In this document: positions 37,465-46,167 of the stretch, piece by piece
How positions within the stretch are numbered: position 1 is the stretch's first letter
Layout: each line of letters starts with the position of its first letter
Source: Glaciihabitans tibetensis
GTDB taxonomy: Bacteria > Actinomycetota > Actinomycetes > Actinomycetales > Microbacteriaceae
Direction: 5' to 3'
NCBI RefSeq assembly: GCF_003003265.1
Contig: NZ_PVTL01000007.1
Location: 171,159-235,158, forward strand
DNA length: 64,000 bases
Notes under the pieces: generated by a model
The model's database searches: none
The model's input: the letters and a program-made list of their open reading frames with translations, nothing else
Told to the model about the DNA's origin: nothing
Made by a program: the position numbers and the translations under genes

Positions 37465-37470
37465 TAGGTT
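37465..37470 (+). promoter_or_regulatory. leaderless -10 element of ispE
   Basis: TAGGTT, six bases (GGAGTC), then ATG at 37477. The same GGAGTC spacer occurs at the sulfurtransferase gene. Confidence 0.6.
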
Positions 37471-37476
37471 GGAGTC

Positions 37477-38412
37477 ATGACCACCGCGGCCGTATCCACC
37501 ATGGTTCACGCGCGTGCGCCCGGCAAGATCAACGTATTCCTCAAAGTCGGCTCGCTGCTCGACGACGGATACCACGACGTAGCCATCGCGTACCAGGCAG
37601 TGTCGCTGTACGAAGACGTGCGCGCCTACCCATCCGACTCCTTCTCTGTCACGGTTACGGGCACCGTCGATCTCTCGCGGGTACCCACCGACGGGTCGAA
37701 CATCGCCATCAAAGCAGCACGGTTGCTCGCGGCCCGCACCGGGTTTCGTGGGGGCGTGCGCCTCGAGATCGACAAACACGTGCCGGTCACCGGGGGAATG
37801 GGCGGAGGGTCCGCCGATGCCGCTGCGACCCTGCTGGCGTGTGACGCCCTGTGGGGCACGGAGTTGGCCCGCGACTCGATGCTTGCCCTGGCCGCGGAAC
37901 TCGGCGCGGATGTTCCGTTTGCGCTGGTCGGCGGCACCGCGATCGGCACCGGCCGCGGGGACGAGCTGAGCCCCGCCCTCGCCAAGGGCCAGTACCAGTG
38001 GGTGCTCGCGCTCGCCGACTTCGGCCTGAGCACGCCCGCCGTGTACCAGGAGCTCGACCGGCACCGCGACCGCCACAAACAGGACATTTTTCCGGCGATG
38101 ACGCAGCCCACCGTCGACGCGAACGTTCTGCAGGCGTTGCGCGCGGGCGACCCGCACATGCTTGCGGAGGCGCTGCACAACGATTTGCAGGCCCCCGCGC
38201 TGAACCTCGAGCCGTCGCTGTCGGAGGTACTCGAACTCGGCGAGCAGAATGGCGCGCTGGCGGGAATCGTCTCGGGTTCCGGCCCCACGGTCGCGTTCCT
38301 GGCTGCCGACCTCGACGGCGCCCTCGAACTTCAGATCGCGCTGAGCGCCGCGCGGATCAACGCGGTACGCGCAACCGGCCCCGTGCACGGCGCGCGCATC
38401 ATCACGGTCTAA
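37477..38412 (+). CDS. ispE: 4-diphosphocytidyl-2-C-methyl-D-erythritol kinase
   Basis: 311 residues. GHMP-kinase features: [14 protein letters not shown] at the N-terminus, the ATP loop [15 protein letters not shown] (about 103-117) and the C-terminal [12 protein letters not shown]. It phosphorylates CDP-methylerythritol in the MEP isoprenoid pathway. The start is supported by a leaderless promoter. It is separated from rsmA by the carD and glycosyltransferase genes. The last five codons including the stop (IITV-stop) are present in three tandem copies. Confidence 0.96.
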   Translation: MTTAAVSTMVHARAPGKINVFLKVGSLLDDGYHDVAIAYQAVSLYEDVRAYPSDSFSVTVTGTVDLSRVPTDGSNIAIKAARLLAARTGFRGGVRLEIDKHVPVTGGMGGGSADAAATLLACDALWGTELARDSMLALAAELGADVPFALVGGTAIGTGRGDELSPALAKGQYQWVLALADFGLSTPAVYQELDRHRDRHKQDIFPAMTQPTVDANVLQALRAGDPHMLAEALHNDLQAPALNLEPSLSEVLELGEQNGALAGIVSGSGPTVAFLAADLDGALELQIALSAARINAVRATGPVHGARIITV

Positions 38413-38442
38413 ATCATCACGGTCTAAATCATCACGGTCTAA
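38398..38442. repeat. three perfect 15-bp copies of the ispE stop region
   Basis: ATCATCACGGTCTAA occurs at 38398, 38413 and 38428. Each copy encodes IITV-stop in the same frame, so the gene end carries two reserve stop codons. Confidence 0.95.
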
Positions 38443-38472
38443 CCAGCACAGCTGTCGAGCAGTCTGGGCCGC

Positions 38473-40050
38473 TCAGCCGCGCACGTACCGCACCACGTGC
38501 ACGTCGGTGATGTCCCAGGCGTCGTCCACGCGCCATCCCGCGTCCTCGAGCATGCGTGTTGTGGCCGGGCGGATGTCACGGGCGAAACTGGCCAGCAGGT
38601 AGACGACGTCCGCGTCACCCAGTCGGTCGAGCGCGGTGAACAGCGGCTTCGTGGTCTCCCAGAGTCGCCCGGTCTGCCCTGCGGGGGTGTCCAGGGTCAC
38701 GTCGACCGTTCCCTCGAACGCCTCCGGATACGAATACGCGATGACCCGTGCGGTCGCGATCGGGTGAAACTGCACGCCGCCGTAGACGATCGCGGTGGTC
38801 ACATCGGGGCCGTCTGCCTGCCGGGCACTCGCAATGGAGTCGGCGACCGCCCGCCACGAGGTGTTCTCCTTGGCTTGCGGCTGGCGTTGCTCGACGATCT
38901 GGGGCACCGCGAGGGTGGCGATGAGTGCGCAGGCGAGGGTGGCGGCAAGAATCATCCGCCTGCCCTCGGACGATTTTGTCACCAGCCGCATCACCCTCGC
39001 CGTCGCCGACTCGATCGCGAGCGCCATCAGGACCGCGACGAACGGCAGGCCCATGCTCAGGTAACGCGGGGTGTAGATCGGCAGGTAGAGCGCCGTGGTG
39101 GCAAGCAGCGCGAGTGTGGGCACCAGCAGCAGCGGGATCAGGAGGGCAGGGGCGAGGAGGGCCGGGGCGGGAGCGGCGGGAGCGGCGGCGGCGAGGGGGT
39201 CCCGCCGGCTCTGGCGGCTCTGCCGAACTCTCCACAGCAGAACGGCGCAGCCCCCGAGGATCAGCGCCCACCCGACCACGGCGAACGGGATGCTCGTGTA
39301 GAACCACTGTCCGACGAGAACCTGGCGCAGGGTGTTCTTTCCGATCGGGTCCAGCCAGTGCAGCTGCTGGCTCTGCCCCATGGACATCAGGGCGAACGGG
39401 ATGATGAGTGCCGTCGCGACCGCGGTGGTGACCACCCACGCGCCGGTGCTGGAGCGAGCACGGCGGCGTCGGACGGCGAAGACGATCGCTACCGCGACGG
39501 CGTGCGCGACCACGATCAGTGCCAGGTACAAAAACACCAGACACGAGACAACAACGAGGGCGCCATAGAGAATCCAGCGGCGGCGGGATGGGGAACGCAG
39601 AGCGCGCACCAGCACGAACGTGAGCGCGACGGCGAGGGTCGCGGTGAGCGCGTACGAGCGGCCCTCGGTACCCATCCAGGTGGTGCGCGGCAGCAGGGCG
39701 AAGACGACCCCGGCGATCACAGCGACTCTCAGCCGGAACAGCTCGTTGGCGAGGAGCACGGTGAGTGAGCCCGCGGCGGCCGTCGCGATCGCGCTCGGTA
39801 CCCGCAGCGAAATGGGGGAGTAGCCGAACACATCGAACACCACGTGGATCAGCGCGTAGTAGAGGGCGTGCACGGCGTCCACGGTGCCGATCATCCGCAT
39901 CAGCTCGGGCCACGTGCGGGTCGACGAGATGATGGTGGCCGCCTCGTCGTACCAGATCGACGGTGTGCCGATGCCCGCGAGGGAGATAGCCAGCCCGAGC
40001 AAGCCGACAAGGACTGCGGCGCCAAGGGGGGTGCGCAGAGAGGTGATCAC
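38473..40050 (-). CDS. GT39-like membrane glycosyltransferase (GT-C fold)
   Basis: 525 residues from the GTG at 40050, which has AGGAAG seven bases upstream; a TTG at 40068 is less likely. About eleven membrane segments. The first outer loop contains SIWYDEAATI, the acidic motif of ArnT/PMT-type enzymes, and TWMGTEGRSYALTAT is typical of related mannosyltransferases. It should transfer a sugar from a polyprenyl-phosphate donor on the outer face of the membrane. The C-terminal 110 residues are soluble and extracytoplasmic. It is probably monocistronic. The acceptor is unknown. Confidence 0.85.
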   Translation of the reverse strand: MITSLRTPLGAAVLVGLLGLAISLAGIGTPSIWYDEAATIISSTRTWPELMRMIGTVDAVHALYYALIHVVFDVFGYSPISLRVPSAIATAAAGSLTVLLANELFRLRVAVIAGVVFALLPRTTWMGTEGRSYALTATLAVALTFVLVRALRSPSRRRWILYGALVVVSCLVFLYLALIVVAHAVAVAIVFAVRRRRARSSTGAWVVTTAVATALIIPFALMSMGQSQQLHWLDPIGKNTLRQVLVGQWFYTSIPFAVVGWALILGGCAVLLWRVRQSRQSRRDPLAAAAPAAPAPALLAPALLIPLLLVPTLALLATTALYLPIYTPRYLSMGLPFVAVLMALAIESATARVMRLVTKSSEGRRMILAATLACALIATLAVPQIVEQRQPQAKENTSWRAVADSIASARQADGPDVTTAIVYGGVQFHPIATARVIAYSYPEAFEGTVDVTLDTPAGQTGRLWETTKPLFTALDRLGDADVVYLLASFARDIRPATTRMLEDAGWRVDDAWDITDVHVVRYVRG

Positions 40051-40186
40051 ACGGTTTCTTCCTGGCAAGCGGGCAATACCTCGAGCGTAGGCGAGCTCTC
40101 CTTGGAGTTCCCCGGGCTGGCGTTTTCAGAGTTCGCCCGCCGTCGCTTACCCGGCCCCGCGCAGCACCACGATGCCGGCGTGCTTG

Positions 40187-41017
40187 CTAGGTGGCGTCGA
40201 TCGCGTTGCAGCCTGCTTCATCGGGCAGCAACGGCCGGAATGTGAGGTGAAACCTCGCATCGGCGCTGAGCCAGCGGGTGCTCGCAGCTGCGTCCGTGGC
40301 GACGTCCTCGATGGCGTCGAGTTGGTCACCGGCGACTATCACGCATCGTCCCGACCCGTGCGGGACGCCCGCGTACGCGAGATCGTCGAGCGGCCACGGC
40401 TTTACCGACTGCATCGCCCGGGAGTCAGCTGCGCGGGCGGAGACGGCCACCTGGGTGTAGCTGTAGGGCTCAGCCGCCGTGAGGTCGTCGCCGAGCCACG
40501 CGTCGAGGTCGGCAAGGCGATCCGTGAACGTCTGAAGCCGCTCGTACGGCGCTCGCTGTGAACTGTCCAGGCTGGCAGCGCCGTCGTCCACGAGCACGAC
40601 CGTGGTGACCCGGCCCGGGACGGTGAAAATCGTGGCGGGCGCGTCCATGACGTTGGGGGTGCCGAAGTCGGTGGGCGCGGCCAGTCCGGCGTCGCGGGCC
40701 GCGTTGAGCAGGCGGTCGATGCCCGCGGGGGAGAGCCGCTGCTGGGTAGTCACCGGCCACGCTCGAGTTACCGTACTTGCGATATCCGGTGCGGAGCGCA
40801 CAACGAGGCCGTCGCCGTACACCGACAGTTCCGGCATACGGAAGCCGGCGTCGGGCGGCTGGGGGCTGCTGGGTGTGACGTCGAGCCGGAACGCCAGTTC
40901 GTCCGCGGCGGTGGGCGCGGTCAGGGTCGGCCCCAGATCCGTTGGCCCGCTGGCGCATCCAGCCAAAGCAAGCAAGCAGACCATCGCGATGGGCGCCGCC
41001 CAGGTTCGCACGCCCAT
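40187..41017 (-). CDS. predicted lipoprotein, unknown function
   Basis: 276 residues from the ATG at 41017 with GGAGGA seven bases upstream; a longer in-frame start lacks such a site. Signal peptide with lipobox LAGC (Cys21). The mature protein has LTAPTAADELAFRLDVTPS and VYGDGLVVRSAPDI, a segment PAGIDRLLNAARDAGL, and two later cysteines (near CVIVAGD and AGCNAID) that may form a disulfide. I do not recognise the family; similar proteins in actinobacteria are annotated only as hypothetical lipoproteins. Monocistronic. Confidence 0.85.
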   Translation of the reverse strand: MGVRTWAAPIAMVCLLALAGCASGPTDLGPTLTAPTAADELAFRLDVTPSSPQPPDAGFRMPELSVYGDGLVVRSAPDIASTVTRAWPVTTQQRLSPAGIDRLLNAARDAGLAAPTDFGTPNVMDAPATIFTVPGRVTTVVLVDDGAASLDSSQRAPYERLQTFTDRLADLDAWLGDDLTAAEPYSYTQVAVSARAADSRAMQSVKPWPLDDLAYAGVPHGSGRCVIVAGDQLDAIEDVATDAAASTRWLSADARFHLTFRPLLPDEAGCNAIDAT

Positions 41018-41139
41018 GTCGGCTTCCTCCGCCCTGGCGCTATCAAAGCACCGGCGACGGAACTCCACATCCCGGGATGTGCATAACTGGGGGGTGTTTG
41101 CGAGTTGTTTGCGATCCGTTCGACCCCAGGATTAAACGC

Positions 41140-41176
41140 GGAAAGGCCCGGTGCGCGGTGCGCATCGGGCCTTTCC
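41140..41176. terminator. bidirectional hairpin GGAAAGGCCCG / CGGGCCTTTCC
   Basis: An 11-bp perfect stem with a 15-base loop lies downstream of the lipoprotein gene that ends at 41236 on the minus strand. T-containing tails on both sides support termination. Confidence 0.75.
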
Positions 41177-41191
41177 GGAGGTGCTAGGTAC

Positions 41192-41218
41192 TAGCTACGA
41201 GGTATTAGCTACGAGGTG
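41192..41218. repeat. duplicated TAGCTACGAGGT between stop and terminator
   Basis: Two 12-bp copies at 41192 and 41207 (15-base period), flanked by GTGCTAG on both sides. They fill the gap between the stop of the 41236-41922 gene and its terminator. Confidence 0.85.
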
Positions 41219-41235
41219 CTAGTCGAAGTTGTCGA

Positions 41236-41922
41236 CTACTCGGCAGCCTTGGCGGTGATCTTCGCGATACCGACAACGAGCTTGTCGGTGACGGCGTCGG
41301 TTCCGAAGGTGTCGTTCAGGAGGCCAGCGGCGTCCGGGCTGACGAGAACGGTGGTGCCCTCGAGTACGGCGTTGCCTTCAGCGTCCTCGTCGAGCGGGTT
41401 CAGGGTCGAACCGTCGAGGTTGAAGATGTAGATGTCCTGGCCAACCTCGGCGCCGTTGGCGGTGACGGTGCCGAAGAGCTGCGAGGTTCCCGGGTCAATG
41501 CGGAAGTCGGTCAGCTCAACAACGGTCTCGCCGGCGGTGAGGGAGATTCCCGATCCGTCGTGCTCGATCGAGCCCTGGACGTAGGGACGGTAGTCCTCCT
41601 GGGGGTCGTAGTAGTCCACGTTTCCGCCCGTGATCGGGAAGGCGAGGACGCCGTCGGTCAGCGTTGCGCCGCCGATCACGCCGGGGGTGAGGCCGAGAGT
41701 GGTGAGGGCCTCGACGAAGCCGGCGTCCAGCGTGACCTGGGTGTCAACACCGGCGAGGGCCGGGATCGAAGCCAGGGGCGTGGGGTTGGTCTCAGCCTCG
41801 GAGGAGGAAGAAGAGGAGGGGGAGCTTTCCGAGGTGCTTGCCGTGCTCGAGCAGGCGGCCATGCCCAGAACGAGGATGCTGGCGGAAGTGATGCTGACTG
41901 CGAGCTTGGTGACCTTGCGCAT
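41236..41922 (-). CDS. secreted lipoprotein with Ser-rich linker and beta-rich domain (HtaA-like?)
   Basis: 228 residues. Lipobox MAAC (Cys24) is followed by a Ser/Thr/Glu-rich stretch of about 20 residues, a likely O-mannosylation target for PMT. The remainder is beta-rich: FPITGGNVDYYDPQ, VQGSIEHDGSGISLTAG, VELTDFRIDPGTSQLFGTV. The order resembles HtaA-type domains, but without a search this is only a suggestion; HtaA proteins bind haem at the cell surface. AAAGGA lies eight bases before the ATG. The gene is monocistronic with a strong terminator, suggesting high expression. Confidence 0.8.
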   Translation of the reverse strand: MRKVTKLAVSITSASILVLGMAACSSTASTSESSPSSSSSSEAETNPTPLASIPALAGVDTQVTLDAGFVEALTTLGLTPGVIGGATLTDGVLAFPITGGNVDYYDPQEDYRPYVQGSIEHDGSGISLTAGETVVELTDFRIDPGTSQLFGTVTANGAEVGQDIYIFNLDGSTLNPLDEDAEGNAVLEGTTVLVSPDAAGLLNDTFGTDAVTDKLVVGIAKITAKAAE

Positions 41923-42029
41923 GATGTTTTCCTTTGGCTGAAGTGGAGGTGACTGTTGGTGTTGATAAGAGTTCGGTCACCTCGTCCAATCGGATTGGAA
42001 AAGATCAAAACTATCTGCCGCGGTGTTTT

Positions 42030-43424
42030 CTAAGACACTCTCCTGACAGCCTGGATGTCAGGAGGATACTGGCGATGGCGGGTCGGCCCGGCGCGGTGGA
42101 TCGCCATCGTGACGATGAGCGCGATCGCTGCAACGGCGGTGATTCTGGCGAGCGTGACATCCGCTATCAGAAGTCGTTCGGTGAGTGCCAACGGCACGGC
42201 CAGCCACTCCCACCGGCCGGTCATGGCGATCATTGGCACCAGCAGCAGGGCGTACCAGGGGTAGCGCGGGGTCACGATGAGCAGGGTGGTGCCAATCATC
42301 AGGAGCTGCCCGAGCCACGGGTTGTAGGGATCCGACTTCCACCAGACGAGAGCGGCGGTCGCGGCAATCAGGATGGCGGCAACCACGAGGGCGCCAGAGC
42401 CCGGCACCACCATCGAGATGAGGATGAAGCGGGTGCCGCTGCTGTACCCCTCCTCGGTCAGGTAGCCGGGCAGGTAGCCGAGCACGTCAATTCCGCTGCC
42501 GAGGATGTACGGGATATACAGCACGAAGAATGTGGTGATGGATGCCGCGATGATGGCCCACGGGCGGCGCCCCAGCAATGCCGGGGCACCGATGACCGGA
42601 ATCAGCTTGGTGGCGATGGCCGCCCCGAGCGCGATACCCCCGCCGATGCGCCTACCGGAGGACACCAGAATTGTCGCGCCTAAGAGAAGGAGCGCTCCGA
42701 GAATGTCGATGTGCGAGTTGGTGACGCCCTCGGTGGCGACCAGCGGGCTCCAGCCCCAGAGCGCGGCCCAGCGGGGGTCGCGGCCGGTGGTGTGCAGGGT
42801 GCGCAGCAGCAGAACGGTGACGCCGAGGCTCATCAGCAGCCCGGCGACCTGCATCGGCCAGTATTCGGGGGTAGGCCCGGTGAGCAGGCGCACCCCCGCG
42901 AAGAAGATCTCGCTGGTGGGTGGGTAGATCGTGGGAACGTGGGCCCGGTTGATGGTGGTGCAGAGAACGTCGCCGGTGACGATCTCCTTTGCCTTCATGA
43001 CCCTCGCGCCTTCGCAGGACGCCTCGCCCGCGGCATCCACCACCGGCGCCGGAAAAAGCCAGTCGGTGCGCAGGTGTTCCAGTGCCGGATGCGCCGGCAC
43101 GTATTCGTAGGGGGAGATGCCGGCGTTTTGCACGATCCCGTCCCAGGCGTAGCGGGCGGAGTCGGTGCTCGTGTTGGGCGGGCCGAGCAGGGCCGCACCC
43201 CCGATCGCGGCGGATCCGGCCAGCACCAGCGCCACCACCGCCTTCGCGGGCACCCCGCGCAGCGCGATGATGGCGAGCGCAAAAAGAATCCACAGCACCG
43301 CGGTGATGTAGACGAGGGGCTCGATCTCATCGGACTTGCCGTCGTAATAGGGCAGGCCAGCCACCGAGAAGCCCGTGAGAACGGCTCCCGCGGCAACGAG
43401 CAGGGCTGTCAGGGCTGTGCGCAC
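42030..43424 (-). CDS. GT87-like polyprenol-linked mannosyltransferase (GT-C fold)
   Basis: 464 residues from the GTG at 43424, with AGGA eight bases upstream. About ten membrane segments. The first outer loop shows DSARYAWDGIVQNAGISPYEYVP, a motif seen in GT87 and PIG-M-like mannosyltransferases, followed by TIYPPTSEIFF. It probably adds a mannose or arabinose-type sugar to a surface glycolipid or glycan using a polyprenyl-phosphate donor. It is divergent from the molybdopterin fusion gene across 87 bases. An extended ORF upstream is antisense to the neighbour. Confidence 0.88.
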   Translation of the reverse strand: MRTALTALLVAAGAVLTGFSVAGLPYYDGKSDEIEPLVYITAVLWILFALAIIALRGVPAKAVVALVLAGSAAIGGAALLGPPNTSTDSARYAWDGIVQNAGISPYEYVPAHPALEHLRTDWLFPAPVVDAAGEASCEGARVMKAKEIVTGDVLCTTINRAHVPTIYPPTSEIFFAGVRLLTGPTPEYWPMQVAGLLMSLGVTVLLLRTLHTTGRDPRWAALWGWSPLVATEGVTNSHIDILGALLLLGATILVSSGRRIGGGIALGAAIATKLIPVIGAPALLGRRPWAIIAASITTFFVLYIPYILGSGIDVLGYLPGYLTEEGYSSGTRFILISMVVPGSGALVVAAILIAATAALVWWKSDPYNPWLGQLLMIGTTLLIVTPRYPWYALLLVPMIAMTGRWEWLAVPLALTERLLIADVTLARITAVAAIALIVTMAIHRAGPTRHRQYPPDIQAVRRVS

Positions 43425-43511
43425 AAACCCATCCTGTCGGAATGTGGCACGGTTACGAACATACTGTGCAGATTGATGCGTAAGCCTTCGTGTGTGAACA
43501 GGGGAGAGAGC

Positions 43512-44756
43512 ATGCCAGACGTGCAGCAACTAATGGGGGAGGCCCGACGGGCGCTCGCCGCGCCCTCGCGCACCCCGCGCACGGCGGTGGTCGTCGGGCG
43601 GCTGCTCGCCATCGCCTTCCTCCTGTGCTTCGGCACGGGACTGTTCAGCCACTACCTGCAGGATCCACTGCCCTGGATGCGCTTCCCGACCCGGCCCACA
43701 TTCCTGTACCAGTGGACCCAGGGCATCCACATCACCGCCGGGATCCTCTGCTTTCCGCTCCTGTTCGCCAAGCTGTACGCGGTCTTTCCCGAACTGTTTC
43801 AGACACCCGCCATCCGCTCGTTCCCCCATTTTTTGGAGCGTGCCTCGATAGCGCTGTTCGTCGCGGCATCCCTCGTGCAGATCGTCACCGGAATGCTCAA
43901 CACCTACCAGTGGTACGCACTCTTCCCGTTTCCGTTCCGCCAGACGCACTACGCGCTCTCGTTCGTGATCATCGGGTCGCTCGCCATCCACATCGCCCTG
44001 AAGCTGCCGATAATCTCCGCCCACTGGACCAAGCGGGCGTCGGCGACGACCGTGAGTGCCGAGACGGGGGATGCCGTGAGCCCCGCTGCCGCTAGCCCCG
44101 CTGCCGCGGGCGTCACCGGGCGCATCTTCGCATGGATCGACCGAACCCCGGCGGCACCACCGCGCGCCAGCCGCCGCGCGTTCCTCACCACGGTCGGCGT
44201 CGCCAGCGCCGCGCTCGTGGTGACCACGGCCGGACAGTCGTTTCGCGTGCTCGACCCCACCAACATCTTCGCTCCGCGGAAGGCCGGGATCGGGCCCAAT
44301 GGGCTGCCCGTCAACCGCACGGCCGCCGCCGCAAAGGTCACCGAAACCGCGGTGGCCCCCGACTGGACGTTGACGGTGACCAACGGCGAGACATCCCGCA
44401 GCTTCTCACGGGCGGCGCTCGCCGCACTGCCCCAGCACCAGGTTGATCTGCCCATCGCCTGTGTGGAGGGGTGGAGCCAGACCGCAAGCTGGCGGGGACC
44501 ACGACTGTCGGACCTGCTCGACACGGTCGGCGCGGACACCGATGCGCGGATCCGCCTCACCAGCCTCGAACAGAAAAGCAGCTACGCCGTCACCGAAATG
44601 GGGCCGGAATACGCGCGCGACGCGCTCACCCTCGTCGCCCTCGAACTCGCCGGACAACCGCTCGACATCGACCACGGCTACCCCGCCCGTATGATCGCTC
44701 CCGGTCGCCCCGGCGTGATGCAAACCAAGTGGCTCAGCACCCTGGAGGTAATCTGA
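43512..44756 (+). CDS. cytochrome-b-like membrane domain fused to a molybdopterin oxidoreductase domain
   Basis: 414 residues; GGGGAGAG precedes the ATG. Residues 30-180 have four membrane segments with several histidines (GLFSHYLQD, GIHITAGI, QTHYALS, AIHIALKLP), like a cytochrome b561 or YedZ-type domain. An internal twin-arginine-like motif SRRAFLTT (220-227) precedes a hydrophobic stretch. The C-terminal 160 residues belong to the sulfite-oxidase/YedY Moco family, with Cys317 (IACVEGWS) as predicted molybdenum ligand. The fusion joins the haem-quinol part and the Moco catalytic part that are separate in MsrPQ. The stop overlaps the next gene. Confidence 0.85.
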   Translation: MPDVQQLMGEARRALAAPSRTPRTAVVVGRLLAIAFLLCFGTGLFSHYLQDPLPWMRFPTRPTFLYQWTQGIHITAGILCFPLLFAKLYAVFPELFQTPAIRSFPHFLERASIALFVAASLVQIVTGMLNTYQWYALFPFPFRQTHYALSFVIIGSLAIHIALKLPIISAHWTKRASATTVSAETGDAVSPAAASPAAAGVTGRIFAWIDRTPAAPPRASRRAFLTTVGVASAALVVTTAGQSFRVLDPTNIFAPRKAGIGPNGLPVNRTAAAAKVTETAVAPDWTLTVTNGETSRSFSRAALAALPQHQVDLPIACVEGWSQTASWRGPRLSDLLDTVGADTDARIRLTSLEQKSSYAVTEMGPEYARDALTLVALELAGQPLDIDHGYPARMIAPGRPGVMQTKWLSTLEVI

Positions 44757-45265
44757 TGGCCGCCGTAACCCCACCTGTCGTGAACCCGCCCGGCGCGCCT
44801 GCTCCCGTCGGCCGCAGCACCCGACGCATCCAGCAGGGCCTCATTGGCCTCGGCCTGGTGCTGCTGGCCATCGGCGCGATTGTGCTGGTGCAGGATGTCG
44901 CGGCGAAAAACTACCCCGGACTTCTCCTCTGGTTCGCGGGCGCACTGGTGCTGCACGATGGCATCCTCGCGCCGATAGTGTTCGGCGTCAGCCTGATGCT
45001 TCGCCGGGCGGGCAAGCGCATTCCGTTTGCCGTGCTGCTGATCGTTCAGGGGGCGGTTGTCGTCGGCGCCATCGCAACGTTGCTGGTGTTTCCCGAGATC
45101 CTGAAGCAGGGCATCGGCACCGGGAATGCGACCCTGCTGCCGCTCAACTACGGCGCCGGCCTTATCGGACTGTACGCGGTGCTCGCGGTACTCACAGCGG
45201 CGACCGTGGGCGTGTATCTGCGCCTCAGGCCTTCGCAGATATCAGTTGAGCAACGATCAGCTTAG
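44756..45265 (+). CDS. four-segment membrane protein coupled to the Moco fusion gene
   Basis: 169 residues. The ATG overlaps the preceding stop (TGATG). A proline-rich N-terminus is followed by four hydrophobic segments; the second contains GALVLHDGILAPIVFG. No family is recognised with confidence. Co-translation suggests it assists the Moco fusion protein, as assembly factor or extra membrane subunit. Confidence 0.78.
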   Translation: MAAVTPPVVNPPGAPAPVGRSTRRIQQGLIGLGLVLLAIGAIVLVQDVAAKNYPGLLLWFAGALVLHDGILAPIVFGVSLMLRRAGKRIPFAVLLIVQGAVVVGAIATLLVFPEILKQGIGTGNATLLPLNYGAGLIGLYAVLAVLTAATVGVYLRLRPSQISVEQRSA

Positions 45266-45343
45266 TACGGTGTGGAGTGCGCGTAATCGACTAGCTTCAG
45301 TGATCAAGGGCTTCCCCCGAGGTTGAACTGCCAAGGAGCTACG

Positions 45344-46060
45344 TTGCGCACACCGCTCGTCATCGTCACCGCTGTCCTGTCATCGTTGCTGCTTGCATCG
45401 TGCACCCCGACACCCGATGACGGCAACGCGTCCGAATCGTTGCCCTCTGCGACAGCGTCCTTCTCTGCGACGCCCAGCCCCTCCATGGCAGCGTCCTCCT
45501 CGGCGACGCCCAGTCCCGCCGAGACTGCCCAGGCGCCAGCGAGCATCATCATCGGATTGGCGGCGACCGACGTTGTTGACGCGTCCGGCACCGTGCTCGT
45601 CTCGCTTGACTACACCTCCGACGGGGATCAGGCCGTCGCGCTCGTCACCGACCTACTCGGAGCCCCAACGAGCACCGAGAATCTCCCTGAGAACCCCCAC
45701 TACTTCGAAACGGACATCACGCGCTGGGGCGGATTCGAGATCGGCGTACGACGCCCCTCAGATGAGTCCGCCCCCAAGACTCAGTTCTACGTCGAGGCGA
45801 CCGCGGACGAGACTTCCGGCGTGGCAATCGCGGCCGTCGACGGCACGCAGGTTGGTGACTCCTTCGATGAGGCGCTCGTCGGGCTTCCGTCCTTCCAGAC
45901 ATACAGCGATCCGAACTATCCACCCCGCGCGCTGGCGCTTCAGGTTGAAGAAGGCGACTCCGAGGAATCCATCGCTTACGGCCTGATCGCGGTGGAAAGT
46001 GCTGACGGCGGCGCGATCGCGCTCATCAAGTCTCCGGATTACGTGTACGACGCGGCGTAG
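45344..46060 (+). CDS. predicted lipoprotein with Ser/Thr/Pro-rich linker
   Basis: 238 residues from a TTG at 45344, which has AAGGAG five bases upstream; an earlier TTG at 45323 has none. Lipobox LASC (Cys20). Residues 30-70 are Ser/Thr/Pro-rich (PSATASFSATPSPS), a likely PMT target. The C-terminal domain is of unknown type (DLLGAPTSTENLPENPHYFETDI; AIAAVDGTQVGDSFDEALVGL) and has the look of a ligand-binding lipoprotein domain. Monocistronic. Confidence 0.82.
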   Translation: MRTPLVIVTAVLSSLLLASCTPTPDDGNASESLPSATASFSATPSPSMAASSSATPSPAETAQAPASIIIGLAATDVVDASGTVLVSLDYTSDGDQAVALVTDLLGAPTSTENLPENPHYFETDITRWGGFEIGVRRPSDESAPKTQFYVEATADETSGVAIAAVDGTQVGDSFDEALVGLPSFQTYSDPNYPPRALALQVEEGDSEESIAYGLIAVESADGGAIALIKSPDYVYDAA

Positions 46061-46133
46061 TTTCTCGCAGAGATGTCCTCTCTCATCACATGCAGGGGGT
46101 GAGGCGGCTAAGTCGCCCCGAGCGTTAGCGTGC

Positions 46134-46149
46134 GGGTGTACCTACACCC
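46134..46149. promoter_or_regulatory. palindrome GGGTGTACCTACACCC before the arylsulfatase gene
   Basis: Perfect 7-bp arms around CC, ending 18 bases before the ATG and just before the AGGAGG site. The position suits an operator. No regulator gene is adjacent. Confidence 0.5.
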
Positions 46150-46167
46150 AAACCAGGAGGCACCCTC

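Noticed and set aside
37282..37467. 61-codon open frame before ispE
   Set aside because: No ribosome site, composition unlike neighbours, and it overlaps the ispE promoter.
42711..43511. N-terminal extension of the Moco fusion gene
   Set aside because: It is antisense to the GT87-like gene; the Shine-Dalgarno site and membrane start at 43512 fit far better.
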